64,000 nt of DNA. Source: Streptomyces sp. HPF1205 (lineage in GTDB: Bacteria > Actinomycetota > Actinomycetes > Streptomycetales > Streptomycetaceae). The notes under the pieces were generated by a model, which saw only the letters and a list, made by a program, of their open reading frames with translations, searched no databases and had not been told where the DNA came from. The first letter of the stretch is position 1. Every line of letters begins with the position of its first letter. Made by a program: the position numbers and the translations under genes. The stretch lies in NCBI RefSeq assembly GCF_020400825.1, contig NZ_JAINVH010000001.1:1-64000 (forward strand), given 5' to 3'. Positions 8,714 through 20,900 of this stretch are shown piece after piece.

Positions 8714-9400
8714 GTGGACATCGTCGTCAAGGGCCGCAAGACAGAGGTTCCTGAGAGGTTCCGGAAGCACGTGGCCGAGAAACTGGACAAGATCCAGAAA
8801 CTCGACGGCAAGGTGATCAGCCTCGACGTCGAGGTGTCCAAGGAGCTCAACCCCCGGCAGGCGGACCGCGCCGACCGAGTGGAGATCACGCTGAACAGTC
8901 GTGGCCCGGTGGTCCGTGCGGAAGCCGCCGCCGCGGACCCGTACGCCGCTCTCGACGCGGCCGTGACCAAACTCGAGGCGCGGCTGCGCAAGGCCGCCGA
9001 CAAGCGGCACACCCGCCGCGGGCCCGGCCGCATCCCGGCCGCGGAGGTCGCCTTGAGCGTCCCGGGGGTGGCCACGATCAACGGGGACGGCACGTTCGGC
9101 GCCGACGCCGAAGGGGAGGCCACCGTACCGACCACGAAGATCGGCCGCCTCGAAGTGCGCGGGGAGGGCCCCCTCGTGGTCAGGGAAAAGACCCACGCCG
9201 CCGCGCCGATGGCGCTCGACCAGGCGCTCTACGAGATGGAACTGGTCGGGCACGACTTCTATCTGTTCGTCGACAGTGAGACCAAGCAGCCGAGCGTGGT
9301 CTACCGCCGGCACGGCTACGACTACGGCGTCATCCATCTGAACACCGACGAGACGGGGTCGGAGGCTCCGTCCGGGGCCGGCGGCGCACTGCACCGCTGA
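8714..9400 (+). CDS. hpf: Long ribosome hibernation promoting factor
   Basis: A 228-residue long-form HPF/RaiA protein. The N-terminal S30AE domain (about 1-110) binds the decoding centre. A linker leads to the C-terminal dimerisation domain (FYLFVDSETKQPSVVYRRHGYDYG) that joins two 70S ribosomes into 100S particles in stationary phase or stress. It starts at GTG 8714, seven bases after a GGAG-type ribosome site. The gap from comF to hpf (275 bp) is long enough for a regulated promoter and leader, but I could not assign a sigma-factor site with confidence. A terminator hairpin follows. Confidence 0.94.
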   Translation: MDIVVKGRKTEVPERFRKHVAEKLDKIQKLDGKVISLDVEVSKELNPRQADRADRVEITLNSRGPVVRAEAAAADPYAALDAAVTKLEARLRKAADKRHTRRGPGRIPAAEVALSVPGVATINGDGTFGADAEGEATVPTTKIGRLEVRGEGPLVVREKTHAAAPMALDQALYEMELVGHDFYLFVDSETKQPSVVYRRHGYDYGVIHLNTDETGSEAPSGAGGALHR

Positions 9401-9426
9401 CCGAGTCGGCGGACGAAGTTCCGTCA

Positions 9427-9455
9427 GGTGCCCCCGGGTTCGTCCTGGGGGCACC
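9427..9455 (+). terminator. Hairpin after hpf
   Basis: GGTGCCCCC (9427-9435) and GGGGGCACC (9447-9455) form a perfect nine-base-pair stem with an eleven-base loop, 26 bp after the hpf stop. Confidence 0.8.
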
Positions 9456-9516
9456 ACCATGCTGCGACGTGAAATGCTGGACCAGTGGCCAACTCTGGTC
9501 TGAGGGGGAGGATCTG

Positions 9517-10254
9517 ATGCCGGACGCCGAACACCGAGCCCCTGGGGAGCGCGGCCCGGCCCCCTACCAGGAGGCCACCGGCCCGGTTCGCGCGGAACCC
9601 ATCCGGGTGCTGGTGGTCGACGACCACGCGCTGTTCCGCAGGGGCCTGGAGATCGTTCTCGCCCAGGAGGAGGACATCCAGGTCGTCGGCGAGGCCGGTG
9701 ACGGTGCCGAGGCGGTGGAGAAGGCCGCGGACCTGCTGCCGGACATCGTGCTGATGGACGTCAGGATGCCGCGCCGCGGCGGGATCGAGGCCTGTACGTC
9801 GATCAAGGAGGTCGCACCCAGCGCCAAGATCATCATGCTGACGATCAGCGACGAGGAGGCCGACCTCTACGAGGCGATCAAGGCGGGGGCGACCGGCTAC
9901 CTGCTGAAGGAGATCTCCACCGACGAGGTGGCGACTGCGATCCGGGCGGTCGCCGACGGCCAGTCGCAGATCAGCCCGTCGATGGCGTCCAAGCTGCTGA
10001 CCGAGTTCAAGTCGATGATCCAGCGCACCGACGAGCGCAGGCTGCTGCCCGCGCCCAAGCTCACCGACCGCGAACTGGAGGTGCTCAAGCTGGTGGCCAC
10101 CGGGATGAACAACCGGGACATCGCCAAGGAGTTGTTCATCAGCGAGAACACCGTGAAGAACCATGTGCGCAACATCCTGGAGAAGCTGCAGTTGCACTCC
10201 CGGATGGAGGCCGTGGTCTACGCGATGCGGGAGAAGATCCTGGAGATCCGCTAG
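9517..10254 (+). CDS. NarL/LuxR-family response regulator
   Basis: A 245-residue regulator. After a nonconserved N-terminal extension of about 28 residues, the receiver domain begins (VLVVDDHALFRRG) with Asp81 in VLMDVRMP. The C-terminal LuxR-type helix-turn-helix (LTDRELEVLKLVATG to NTVKNHVRNILEKL) binds DNA. No histidine kinase is adjacent, so its partner is unknown; orphan regulators of this position are typical of Streptomyces. The start at ATG 9517 is preceded by a strong GGGGGAGGA ribosome site. It lies between the hpf terminator and an 8-bp tandem repeat. Confidence 0.93.
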   Translation: MPDAEHRAPGERGPAPYQEATGPVRAEPIRVLVVDDHALFRRGLEIVLAQEEDIQVVGEAGDGAEAVEKAADLLPDIVLMDVRMPRRGGIEACTSIKEVAPSAKIIMLTISDEEADLYEAIKAGATGYLLKEISTDEVATAIRAVADGQSQISPSMASKLLTEFKSMIQRTDERRLLPAPKLTDRELEVLKLVATGMNNRDIAKELFISENTVKNHVRNILEKLQLHSRMEAVVYAMREKILEIR

Positions 10255-10330
10255 ACCGGCCGACGGGCCCCGTCCGCCGGCCGGGCGACCGGACACGACC
10301 GCTCGGCGGGCGGACCGGGACCGCCACGCC

Positions 10331-10378
10331 GGATCGCCGGATCGCCGGATCTCCGTATCTCCGTATCTCCGTATCGCG
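10331..10378. repeat. Six copies of an 8-bp tandem repeat
   Basis: The units are GGATCGCC, GGATCGCC, GGATCTCC, GTATCTCC, GTATCTCC and GTATCGCG. They lie between the convergent response-regulator and YcaQ-like genes and end two bases from the latter's stop. Such short arrays can change copy number by slippage; no function is apparent. Confidence 0.85.
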
Positions 10379-10379
10379 G

Positions 10380-11567
10380 TCAGCGGCGGTCGTGGGTGGC
10401 CTGGACGGCGGCCGCGAGGGGTTCGCGCAGTGTCTGCGGCAGCACCGCGTCCACCCGCACCTCGTCGCAGCCGACCCAGCCGGCCGCCTCGGCCAGCGCG
10501 TCGGCGGCGGCCTGCACGGCCTTGGGGCCGTCCAGCGTGACCTGCCGCGCCACCAGCGTGCGGCCCTCCCGGCCGGGGTCGATCCGCCCCACGAGGCGCC
10601 CGCCGGCCAGCAGCGGCATCGCGTAGTAGCCGTGGACCCGCTTCGGCTTGGGGGTGTAGGCCTCAAGCCGGTGCGTGAAGCCGAAGATCCGCTCGGTGCG
10701 CGGCCGGTCCCAGACCAGGGAGTCGAACGGGGACAGCAGGGTGGTGCGGTGCCGGCCGCGCGGTTCGCTCGCCAGCGCCGCCGGGTCGGCCCAGGCGGGC
10801 TTGCTCCAGCCCTCGACCTCGACCGGCACCAGCCCGGTGTCGGATATCACGGCCGAGACCTGCTCGCCCTTGAGCCGGTGGTAGTCCGCCAGGTCGGCGC
10901 GGGTGGCCACCCCCATCGCGGCGCCCGCCTGTGCGACCAGGCGCCGTATGCACTCGGCGTCATCGAGATCGTCGTGCAGCAGACCGGGCGGCACGGCCCG
11001 CTCGGCCAGGTCGTAGACCCGCTTCCAGCCGCGACGCTCGGTGACCACCACCTCGCCGGTGTCCAGCAGCCACTCCACGGCGATCTTCGTCTCGGACCAG
11101 TCCCACCACGGGCCACCGTTCTTGGCCCCGCCCAGTTGGGTGGAGGTCAGCGGACCCTCCGCCTTCAGCTTGTCCAGAACGGCGGCGGTGGATTTGTCGG
11201 CGTCCGCCAGCACGTGCCAGCGGTGGCCGCGCGCCCGCCGGGCCCGGCGGCGGAACGCGAAGTGCGGCCACTCCTCGATGGGCAGGATGCACGCGGCGTG
11301 CGACCAGTACTCGAAGGCGTGGTTGTCGGTCCAGTAGGCCCGCTCCACCGCCTCGCGGCCGACCGCGCCCAGCCGCGCGTACGCGATCAGCTCGTGCGAC
11401 CTGGCCAGCACCGAGATCGTGTCCAGTTGCACCGCGCCGAGCGAACGCAGGACCCCGCGCGTCCCGGCCCGCCGGTCCGGCGCTCCGAGCAGCCCCTGGG
11501 CGCGCAGGGCGATCCTGCGGGCCTCGTCGGCGGACAGGGAGAGCTGGGGCGGTGGCTGGAGCGTCAT
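10380..11567 (-). CDS. YcaQ/AlkZ-family winged-helix DNA glycosylase (HTH_42)
   Basis: A 395-residue protein of tandem winged helices, the build of bacterial interstrand-crosslink glycosylases. It carries the catalytic-type motif Gln47-Leu-Asp49 (GAVQLDTISVLARSHE), matching the QxD form of YcaQ rather than the QxQ form of AlkZ, as I remember the literature. The C-terminal half includes LLSPFDSLVWDR, which I recall as a family hallmark. The role is likely removal of alkylated bases or unhooking of DNA crosslinks. The reading frame stays open far upstream, but the ATG at 11567 begins the conserved domain. It is convergent with the response regulator and 104 bp downstream of the GNAT gene on the same strand. 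Confidence 0.87.
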   Translation of the reverse strand: MTLQPPPQLSLSADEARRIALRAQGLLGAPDRRAGTRGVLRSLGAVQLDTISVLARSHELIAYARLGAVGREAVERAYWTDNHAFEYWSHAACILPIEEWPHFAFRRRARRARGHRWHVLADADKSTAAVLDKLKAEGPLTSTQLGGAKNGGPWWDWSETKIAVEWLLDTGEVVVTERRGWKRVYDLAERAVPPGLLHDDLDDAECIRRLVAQAGAAMGVATRADLADYHRLKGEQVSAVISDTGLVPVEVEGWSKPAWADPAALASEPRGRHRTTLLSPFDSLVWDRPRTERIFGFTHRLEAYTPKPKRVHGYYAMPLLAGGRLVGRIDPGREGRTLVARQVTLDGPKAVQAAADALAEAAGWVGCDEVRVDAVLPQTLREPLAAAVQATHDRR

Positions 11568-11671
11568 GACCGAAAGCGTAGGACGGCCCGCTGACAATCG
11601 GCCCCGACCTGCGCGAACCCCTGAGCGAAGGGGCCCGCCGAGCAACGGAACCACTGAGCGACGCGAGCCGT

Positions 11672-12283
11672 TCAGCGCGCGGAGCCCGCCGCCGACCCGC
11701 CGTGGGGCAGATACGGGGTGGCCGTCGGCAGTCCCCAGTCCGAGGGCAGCAGCGCGCCGCCCCAGATGTCGCGGCGGACCCCCTCCCTGACGACCTTGGA
11801 GCGCGCCGTGCCCTCCATCACGAAGCCGATCCGCAGGGCGACGGCACGCGAGCCCTCGTTGCCGGCCTCGGCGTACCACTCGATGCGCTCGGCGCCCAGC
11901 GACGTGAAGGCCCAGCGGCACAGCTCGCGGCCGGCCTCCGCGGTGTAGCCCTTGCCGCGTGCCTGCTCGGCCGTCCAGTAGCCCAGCTCGGCCTGGCGGG
12001 TGGGCGGGGGCAGGGTTCCGGCCAGCCGCACCAGGCCCATGCAGCCCACCAGGGCGCCGCCGTCGCGGGCGAAGACGCCGAAGTTGTACACCGCGTCGTC
12101 CCGCCAGCCCTCGACGCAGATCCGCTCGATGAAATCGGCGGCGTGCTCGCGCGTGTACGGGAAGGGGACGGTGGTCCAGCGCGATATCTCCGGATCCTGG
12201 CAGGCGGCGTACACCGCTTCGACGTCCTGCGGCCCCAGGGCCCGAAGGAGCAGGCGGTCGGTGGTGAGAGTGGTCGGCTCCAT
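11672..12283 (-). CDS. GNAT acetyltransferase, RimJ/RimL type
   Basis: A 203-residue N-acetyltransferase. [20 protein letters not shown] starts the fold, [17 protein letters not shown] gives the acetyl-CoA pyrophosphate-binding loop (Q/R-x-x-G-x-G/A), and LRIGFVMEG is the usual terminal strand. Relatives acetylate ribosomal-protein N-termini or small amines; the substrate cannot be read from sequence. The ATG at 12283 is chosen because it begins the domain and lies at the edge of the divergent gap before secA; the longer open frame upstream is antisense to secA. It may share a transcript with the YcaQ-like gene. Confidence 0.9.
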   Translation of the reverse strand: MEPTTLTTDRLLLRALGPQDVEAVYAACQDPEISRWTTVPFPYTREHAADFIERICVEGWRDDAVYNFGVFARDGGALVGCMGLVRLAGTLPPPTRQAELGYWTAEQARGKGYTAEAGRELCRWAFTSLGAERIEWYAEAGNEGSRAVALRIGFVMEGTARSKVVREGVRRDIWGGALLPSDWGLPTATPYLPHGGSAAGSAR

Positions 12284-12583
12284 GGGCGACGTGCCTTCCT
12301 GTCGGGGTCCGGGAAAAGTGGCGGGCGGCATTCCGGGTGGAACGCGGATATCCGGAGGAAAAGGGGTAGAGTCGAGCGGATATCCCCCGGAACGGGGGTC
12401 CCGCGGGGAGTATCGCCGAGTCCCGGGCGCTGCGGAAAACCGTTTTGCCACAGCCGGGCCTCCCGGCTCGCTGGTCTCCTCGCTTACGATGGCCGTTGCA
12501 GCGTGGGCCGTGACACACCGAAGAAACCCCGCTGTGCCAGCGCGGGAGTCGCGCCAGGCCCGACCGGCAAGGAGCCAGCCTAC
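12284..12583. other. Divergent gap between GNAT gene and secA
   Basis: The 300 bp hold promoters for both genes. The visible structure is a pair of palindromic octamers GGATATCC at 12346-12353 and 12378-12385, 32 bp apart (three helical turns). The second is followed by CCCCGGAACGGGGG, a small hairpin. No small gene was found. Confidence 0.5.
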
Positions 12584-15391
<2,808 letters not shown>

Positions 15392-15493
15392 CAGCGGTGA
15401 CCGGGGCCCCGGCAGGGCCCCGGCGCCGAGGGCGGTGCGTCCCTGTAAGGGGCGCCCGCCAGGGTCGCCGCCTGTTACGTGTGACCTTTCGTA

Positions 15494-15532
15494 CGGCCGG
15501 GGGCCGGGCCGCGCAGGCCCGGCCCCCGGCCG
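15494..15532. terminator. Perfect 17-bp hairpin between secA and the convergent gene
   Basis: The arms at 15494-15510 and 15516-15532 pair at all 17 positions around a five-base loop. It lies 100 bp after secA and 38 bp after the stop of the leftward Rv3235-like gene, so it can end both transcripts. Confidence 0.9.
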
Positions 15533-15570
15533 TTGCGCGTGCGGGGGCGCGGGAGCGTCCGGAACGGGGC

Positions 15571-16098
15571 TCATCGGGCGGTCACGGCCGTGCAGCGCCA
15601 GCGGGCGGCGCCGTAGCCGGGCCCGGAATCGGCGTCGCCGGGCTCCAGACGGAAGGCGAGCGCGCGGAAGACGTCGCTGTCCAGCGCCACCACGGCGACC
15701 ACTTCCAGGGCGCCGTCGGCGGTGGGGAACGCCCGGCAGCGGTACACGTAAGGAGTACGGCCGCGCACTCTGCGGCGCCAGTCCGCGCGGGCCGCGCGCA
15801 GCTCCCACAGCGACTGGTACGCCTCGTCGCGTACGCGGCCCGCCAGCGCGGTCAGCGGCTGCCGCCCGGTCAGGACGTCCAGCAGGCGGCCGGCGAACCA
15901 CACATGGGGCGGCAGGGGCCGCAGAGCGGGCCTCGTGCGAACGGCTCCCGGCAGCGGGGCCGGGCGGGATCCCGGCCCGGGACGCCGGGTGTCACGGCGG
16001 CCGGGCGGTCCCCCGCGGCCTCCCGGGCGGCGGGTGGCGGAAGGGGCCTTGCCGGGGCCGCTCGCGGGCGGCACAGGTGCGGCGGGTGTGATGGGCAC
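15571..16098 (-). CDS. Rv3235-family protein (DUF6459-like)
   Basis: A 175-residue protein with a Pro/Arg/Gly-rich N-terminal third and a C-terminal domain of about 100 residues (LRPLPPHVWFAGRLLDVLTG to RCTAVTAR). It resembles the Rv3235 family found beside secA in actinobacteria; function unknown. The frame is open to an ATG at 16236, but codons above 16098 lose the strong G/C third-position bias and that ATG would overlap the divergent neighbour's start. The GTG at 16098 has GGGGGAC six bases upstream and is preferred. Confidence 0.78.
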   Translation of the reverse strand: MPITPAAPVPPASGPGKAPSATRRPGGRGGPPGRRDTRRPGPGSRPAPLPGAVRTRPALRPLPPHVWFAGRLLDVLTGRQPLTALAGRVRDEAYQSLWELRAARADWRRRVRGRTPYVYRCRAFPTADGALEVVAVVALDSDVFRALAFRLEPGDADSGPGYGAARWRCTAVTAR

Positions 16099-16239
16099 GG
16101 GACGTCCCCCAAGGATTGTTACCGGCTGGTAGGGCGGTTCTAGGGGGACCGCGCGGGGTCGGGCAAGGAGGGCCGGGGGCAGCGGTGCGCCCCGGCGGAA
16201 TTCACCTATCAGCGTGGTGGTCGCCGTATGCTTCACGCC

Positions 16240-16758
16240 ATGCGCGTCTACATTCCCACCACACTCGCGGGGCTTGCCGAGGCTTACGAGGCGGGTGCGG
16301 TGGGGCCGGCGCCGCTGGACGCGTACGCCGTGACGCCCAGCCTGCGGGAGTGGTACGTCTCGGACGACCTGGAGGAACTGGAATACGCGGCGCTGACCCG
16401 GGCGGCCCAGGCGTCACTGCGGCTGCTCGCAGTTCACCCGGAGGTGGCGCGCCGCCGGGTGGTGATCGCGGTGGACGTCGCCGACGGCACCGTGCGGTAC
16501 GACCCGGACCGCGGGCTCGATCCCGCCGCGCTGGGCGAGGTGCGGCTGGAGCGGGAGGTGCGGCTGGCCGACGCGGCGGCCGTGCACGTGGACGGCGGCG
16601 GCGCGGAGGCCGACGTGAGCGCGGCGGCCGAAGCGCTCGGCGCGGCCGACGCCGGCGACGACGACGCGCAGTTCACGGTCGACGGCGCCGAGGACCACGA
16701 ACTGCTCTGGTACGCCACCCAGGAGATCCCCAACCTGATCGGTCCCGCGACCGTCTGA
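16240..16758 (+). CDS. DUF6912-like conserved protein
   Basis: A 172-residue acidic soluble protein beginning MRVYIPTTLAGL, with a mid-region VVIAVDVADG and a C-terminal Trp motif (ELLWYATQEIPNLIG). It resembles a small family of unknown function (DUF6912) that sits near secA in streptomycetes. The ATG at 16228 is a possible longer start by four residues; 16240 begins the conserved sequence. It is divergent from the Rv3235-like gene, 141 bp apart with the preferred starts. No catalytic motif is visible. Confidence 0.8.
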   Translation: MRVYIPTTLAGLAEAYEAGAVGPAPLDAYAVTPSLREWYVSDDLEELEYAALTRAAQASLRLLAVHPEVARRRVVIAVDVADGTVRYDPDRGLDPAALGEVRLEREVRLADAAAVHVDGGGAEADVSAAAEALGAADAGDDDAQFTVDGAEDHELLWYATQEIPNLIGPATV

Positions 16759-16796
16759 TCCGGCGTCATCCCCCCTCCGACCTGCGCAAAAAAGAG

Positions 16797-16805
16797 TTTT
16801 CCACA
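16797..16805 (+). promoter_or_regulatory. Near-consensus DnaA-box-like TTTTCCACA
   Basis: One mismatch from TTGTCCACA, in the gap before the HAD gene and next to an A-rich run (16788-16793). Weak on its own; listed because two perfect copies occur elsewhere in the window. Confidence 0.25.
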
Positions 16806-16848
16806 GGGCCGGAACGGGCCGTGCCGCCGCGCGGGTACCGTTCTTTGT

Positions 16849-17499
16849 GTGAACGCGCATCTCGTGTGGGACTGGAACGGCACCCTGTTCCACGACATGG
16901 ACGCGGTGATCGGGGCCACCAACGCCTCCTTCGCCGAACTCGGCCTGCCACCGATCACGCTGGACCGCTACCGCGAGCTGTACTGCGTGCCGGTGCCCAG
17001 GTTCTACGAGCGGCTCATCGGCCGGCTGCCCACCGACGCCGAGTGGGCCGTGATGGACGCCGCGTTCCACCGCCACTACTGGACACTGGCCGAGAGCTGC
17101 GGACTCGCCGAGGGCGCCGCAGAGCTGCTCGCCGCCCGCCGCGCGGCCGGTGCCACCCAGTCGCTGTGCTCCCTCGCCCAGCACGATCGGCTGCTGCCAC
17201 TGATCACCCTGCACGGCATCACCGACCATTTCGTGAGGGTGGACGGCCGCACCGGTCCCTCCGGCGGAGGCAAGGCCGCCCAGATGGCCCGCCACCTCGC
17301 CGGGCTGGACATCGCGGTGGAGCGGGTGGTGGTCATCGGCGACGCGCTCGACGATGCGGCGGCGGCCGAGCACGTCGGGGCGCACGCGGTGCTGTACACC
17401 GGGGGTTCCAACAGCAGGGCGAGCCTGGAGACGGCCGGGGTGCCCGTGGTCGACACGCTGAGCGAGGCCGTCGAGCATGCCGAGCGTATAACCGGCTGA
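16849..17499 (+). CDS. HAD-family hydrolase
   Basis: A 216-residue haloacid-dehalogenase-type phosphatase. Motif I is altered but recognisable (VWDWNGTLF, nucleophile Asp in DWNGT). A helical cap follows, then the Lys of motif III (GGGKAAQMARHL) and motif IV (VVVIGDALDDAAAA). Such enzymes hydrolyse small phosphate esters such as phosphoglycolate; the substrate is not readable. The GTG start at 16849 is within a few bases of TTTGT and may be close to leaderless. It is followed by a 451-bp gap before gdh. Confidence 0.88.
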   Translation: MNAHLVWDWNGTLFHDMDAVIGATNASFAELGLPPITLDRYRELYCVPVPRFYERLIGRLPTDAEWAVMDAAFHRHYWTLAESCGLAEGAAELLAARRAAGATQSLCSLAQHDRLLPLITLHGITDHFVRVDGRTGPSGGGKAAQMARHLAGLDIAVERVVVIGDALDDAAAAEHVGAHAVLYTGGSNSRASLETAGVPVVDTLSEAVEHAERITG

Positions 17500-17550
17500 G
17501 GCGCGCGCCCGCCCGCGCCCCCCGCGCCCACCCGCGCCCGAGGGTGCGCC

Positions 17551-17588
17551 GACCGATCCCTGGCCTACCGACCGATCCCTGGCCTACC
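17551..17588. repeat. Two tandem copies of a 19-bp unit
   Basis: The unit GACCGATCCCTGGCCTACC occurs at 17551-17569 and 17570-17588 without a gap. The flanking part of this 451-bp intergenic stretch (17500-17950) is C/G-rich with short Cys-codon-poor frames and no gene. Its right half holds the gdh promoter and leader. Confidence 0.8.
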
Positions 17589-17752
17589 GGCCGGCCCCGC
17601 CCATCGGCCGGCCCCGCGGGGCCGACGGCTCCGGGTACGCCGCCCCCACCGGCCCGGCCCGTCGGCCGCCTCATGGCCGAAAAGGCCTGGTCGTCGGCCG
17701 GTTTCTGGCCATCGAGGCCAAGGGGAGGGGTGCATTTGTACGAAGGCGTCGC

Positions 17753-17783
17753 CTGACAGGCACCCCGGCCCGAGCGATAGCCT
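17753..17783 (+). promoter_or_regulatory. Candidate gdh promoter
   Basis: A -35-like CTGACA (17753-17758) and a -10-like TAGCCT (17778-17783) are 19 bp apart. Transcription would start near 17790, right at a GTG that opens a 73-codon frame (17791-18012). The gdh ATG is at 17951, giving a leader of about 160 bases. Confidence 0.4.
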
Positions 17784-17950
17784 TACTGGCGTGATCACCG
17801 TTGATCCGCGCACCCGGGGCCGATACGTGCTGACGGGCACGGCGAACCCCCTTTCCGGCATAGCGTCGTCCCGAAGCGGAAACCCCGCGCCGCGCGACGC
17901 CGTGCCATCACCCGACGTCACGCAACGGCGCGCGACAGGAGTCAGAGGAC

Positions 17951-20900
17951 ATGCAGACCAAGCTGGACGAAGCCAAGGCCGAGCTGCTGGAGCGAGCAGC
18001 CCGGGTAGGTGAGAACAGCCCGGCGGGCGGCAAACCCGGCCAGGGCCTCGACGCAGAGGCGCTGACCGCGTTTCTCCTCCGTTATTACCTGCACACCGCG
18101 CCCGAGGACCTGGTCGACCGCGACCCGGTCGACGTCTTCGGTGCCGCGCACTCGCACTACCGCCTCGCGGAGGTACGCCCGCAGGGCACCGCGAACGTAC
18201 GGGTGCACACTCCGACCGTGGACGAGAACGGGTGGCAGTGCAGCCACACCGTGGTCGAGGTGGTCACCGACGACATGCCGTTCCTGGTGGACTCGGTCAC
18301 CAACGCGCTGACCCAGGCGAACCGGGCCATCCATCTCGTGGTCCACCCCCAGTTCAAGGTCCGGCGGGACGTCACCGGGAAGCTGCTGGAGGTGATCGGC
18401 TCGGTCAGCGGGCCCGAGGACGAACCGCTGCCGCACGACGTGCTGATCGAGTCCTGGATCCATGTCGAGATCGACCGCGAGACCGACCGCGCCGATCTGA
18501 AGGAGATCACCGCCGACCTGCGCCGGGTGCTGTCCGACGTGCGCGAGTCCGTCGAGGACTGGGCCAAGATGCGGCAGGCCGCGCTGTCCATCGCCGACGA
18601 ACTGGCCGCCGCCCCGCCGCCGCTGCCCGAGCAGGAGACCGCCGAGGCGTGGGAGCTGATGCGCTGGCTCTCCGACGACCACTTCACCTTCCTCGGGTAC
18701 CGCGAGTACGAACTGACCACGCAGAGCGGCCCGGAGGGCGGCACGGAGGACGTGCTGGTCGCCGTTCCCGGCACCGGCCTCGGCATCCTGCGCTCCGACC
18801 CCAAGCACCCGCACGCCGACGGTACCCACCCGGAGCACGGCGGCCACCCCAACTCGCCCTCGTTCAGCAGGCTGCCCGCCGACGCGCGCGCCAAGGCCCG
18901 CGAGCACAAGCTCCTCATCCTGACCAAGGCCAACAGCCGTTCCACCGTGCACCGGCCCTCGTACCTGGACTACGTCGGCGTCAAGAAGTTCGACGCCGAG
19001 GGCGACGTGATCGGCGAGCGGCGTTTCCTCGGGCTGTTCTCCTCGGCCGCCTACACCGAGTCGGTGCGCCGGGTGCCGGTCATCCGCCGCAAGGTCGAGG
19101 AGGTGCTCGACGGCTGCGGCTTCTCGCCCGACAGCCACGACGGCCGCGACCTGCTGCAGATCCTGGAGACCTACCCGCGCGACGAGCTGTTCCAGACGCC
19201 CGCCGACGAGCTGCGCTCGATCGCCACCAGCGTGCTGTACCTGCAGGAGCGCCGCAAGCTGCGGCTCTTCCTGCGCCAGGACGAGTACGGCCGGTACTTC
19301 TCCGCGCTGGTCTACCTGCCCCGCGACCGCTACACCACTGCGGTGCGGCTGCGGCTGACCCGCATCCTGCAGGAGGAACTCGGCGGGATCAGCGCCGACT
19401 TCAGCGCGTGGAACACCGAGTCGGTGCTGTCCAGGCTGCACTTCGTGATCCGGGTGGGCCCCGGCACACCGCTGCCGGTGCTCACCGACTCCGACGTGGA
19501 GCGGATCGAGGGGCGGCTGGCGGATGCCACCCGTTCGTGGGCCGACGGTTTCGCCGAGGCGGTCAACGCCGAGTGCGGCGAGGAGCGCGCGGCCGAGCTG
19601 ACCCGGCGCTACGCCGACGCCTTCCCCGACGGTTACCGCTCCGACTTCACCCCGCGCTCGGCCGTCGCCGACCTGCAGCGGATCGAGAGCCTGGGCCCCG
19701 ACGACTTCGCCCTGAGCCTGTACGAGCCGGTGGGCGCCGCTCCCGAGGAGCGCCGCTTCAAGATCTACCGGACGGGCGCTCCCGTGTCGCTGTCCGCCGT
19801 GCTGCCGGTGCTCCAGCGGCTCGGCGTCGAGGTGGTCGACGAGCGGCCGTACGAGATGCGGATCGGCGAGGGCTCCAGGGCCTGGATCTACGACTTCGGG
19901 CTGCGCCTCGACCCCCGGCTCGGCGACCTCGGCGACGACGCGCGCGAGCGGTTCCAGGAGGCGTTCGCCGCCACCTGGACCGACCGGGCGGAGAACGACG
20001 GCTTCAACTCCCTGGTGCTGCGGGCCGGTCTGGACTGGCGCCAGGCGATGGTGCTGCGCGCCTACGCGAAGTACCTGCGGCAGGCCGGTTCCACCTTCAG
20101 TCAGGACTACATGGAGGACACCCTCCGCACCAACGTCCACACCACCCGGCTGCTGGTCAACCTCTTCCAGGCCCGCCTGTCGCCCGACCACCAGCGGGCG
20201 GGCAGCGAGGTCGTCGACGGCATCATGGAGGAGCTGGACGGCGCGCTCGACCAGGTGGCCAGCCTGGACGAGGACCGCATCCTGCGGGCCTTCCTCACCC
20301 TCATCAAGGCGACGCTGCGCACCAACTACTTCCAGCGCGCCGAGGACGGCAGGCCGCACCCGTACCTGTCGATGAAGTTCGACCCGAAGGCCATCCCCGA
20401 CCTGCCCGCGCCCCGCCCGGCGTACGAGATCTGGGTGTACTCGCCCCGCGTCGAGGGCGTCCACCTGCGGTTCGGCAAGGTGGCCCGCGGCGGCCTGCGC
20501 TGGTCCGACCGCAGGGAGGACTTCAGGACCGAGGTGCTCGGCCTGGTCAAGGCGCAGATGGTCAAGAACACCGTCATCGTGCCGGTCGGCGCGAAGGGCG
20601 GCTTCGTCGGCAAGCGGCTGCCCGACCCGGCGGCCGACCGCGACGCGTGGCTGGCCGAGGGCATCGAGTCGTACAAGACGTTCATCTGCGGCATGCTCGA
20701 CATCACCGACAACCTGGTCGGCGGCGAGGTCGTGCCGCCGCGGGACGTGGTGCGGCACGACGGGGACGACACCTACCTGGTGGTGGCCGCCGACAAGGGC
20801 ACGGCGTCCTTCTCCGACATCGCCAACGAGGTGGCCGGCTCCTACGGGTTCTGGCTCGGCGACGCCTTCGCCTCCGGGGGCTCGGTCGGGTACGACCACA

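Noticed and set aside
16098..16236. N-terminal extension of the Rv3235-like protein to ATG 16236
   Set aside because: Codon third positions there lose G/C bias and the start would overlap the divergent gene; a GTG with a ribosome site lies at 16098.
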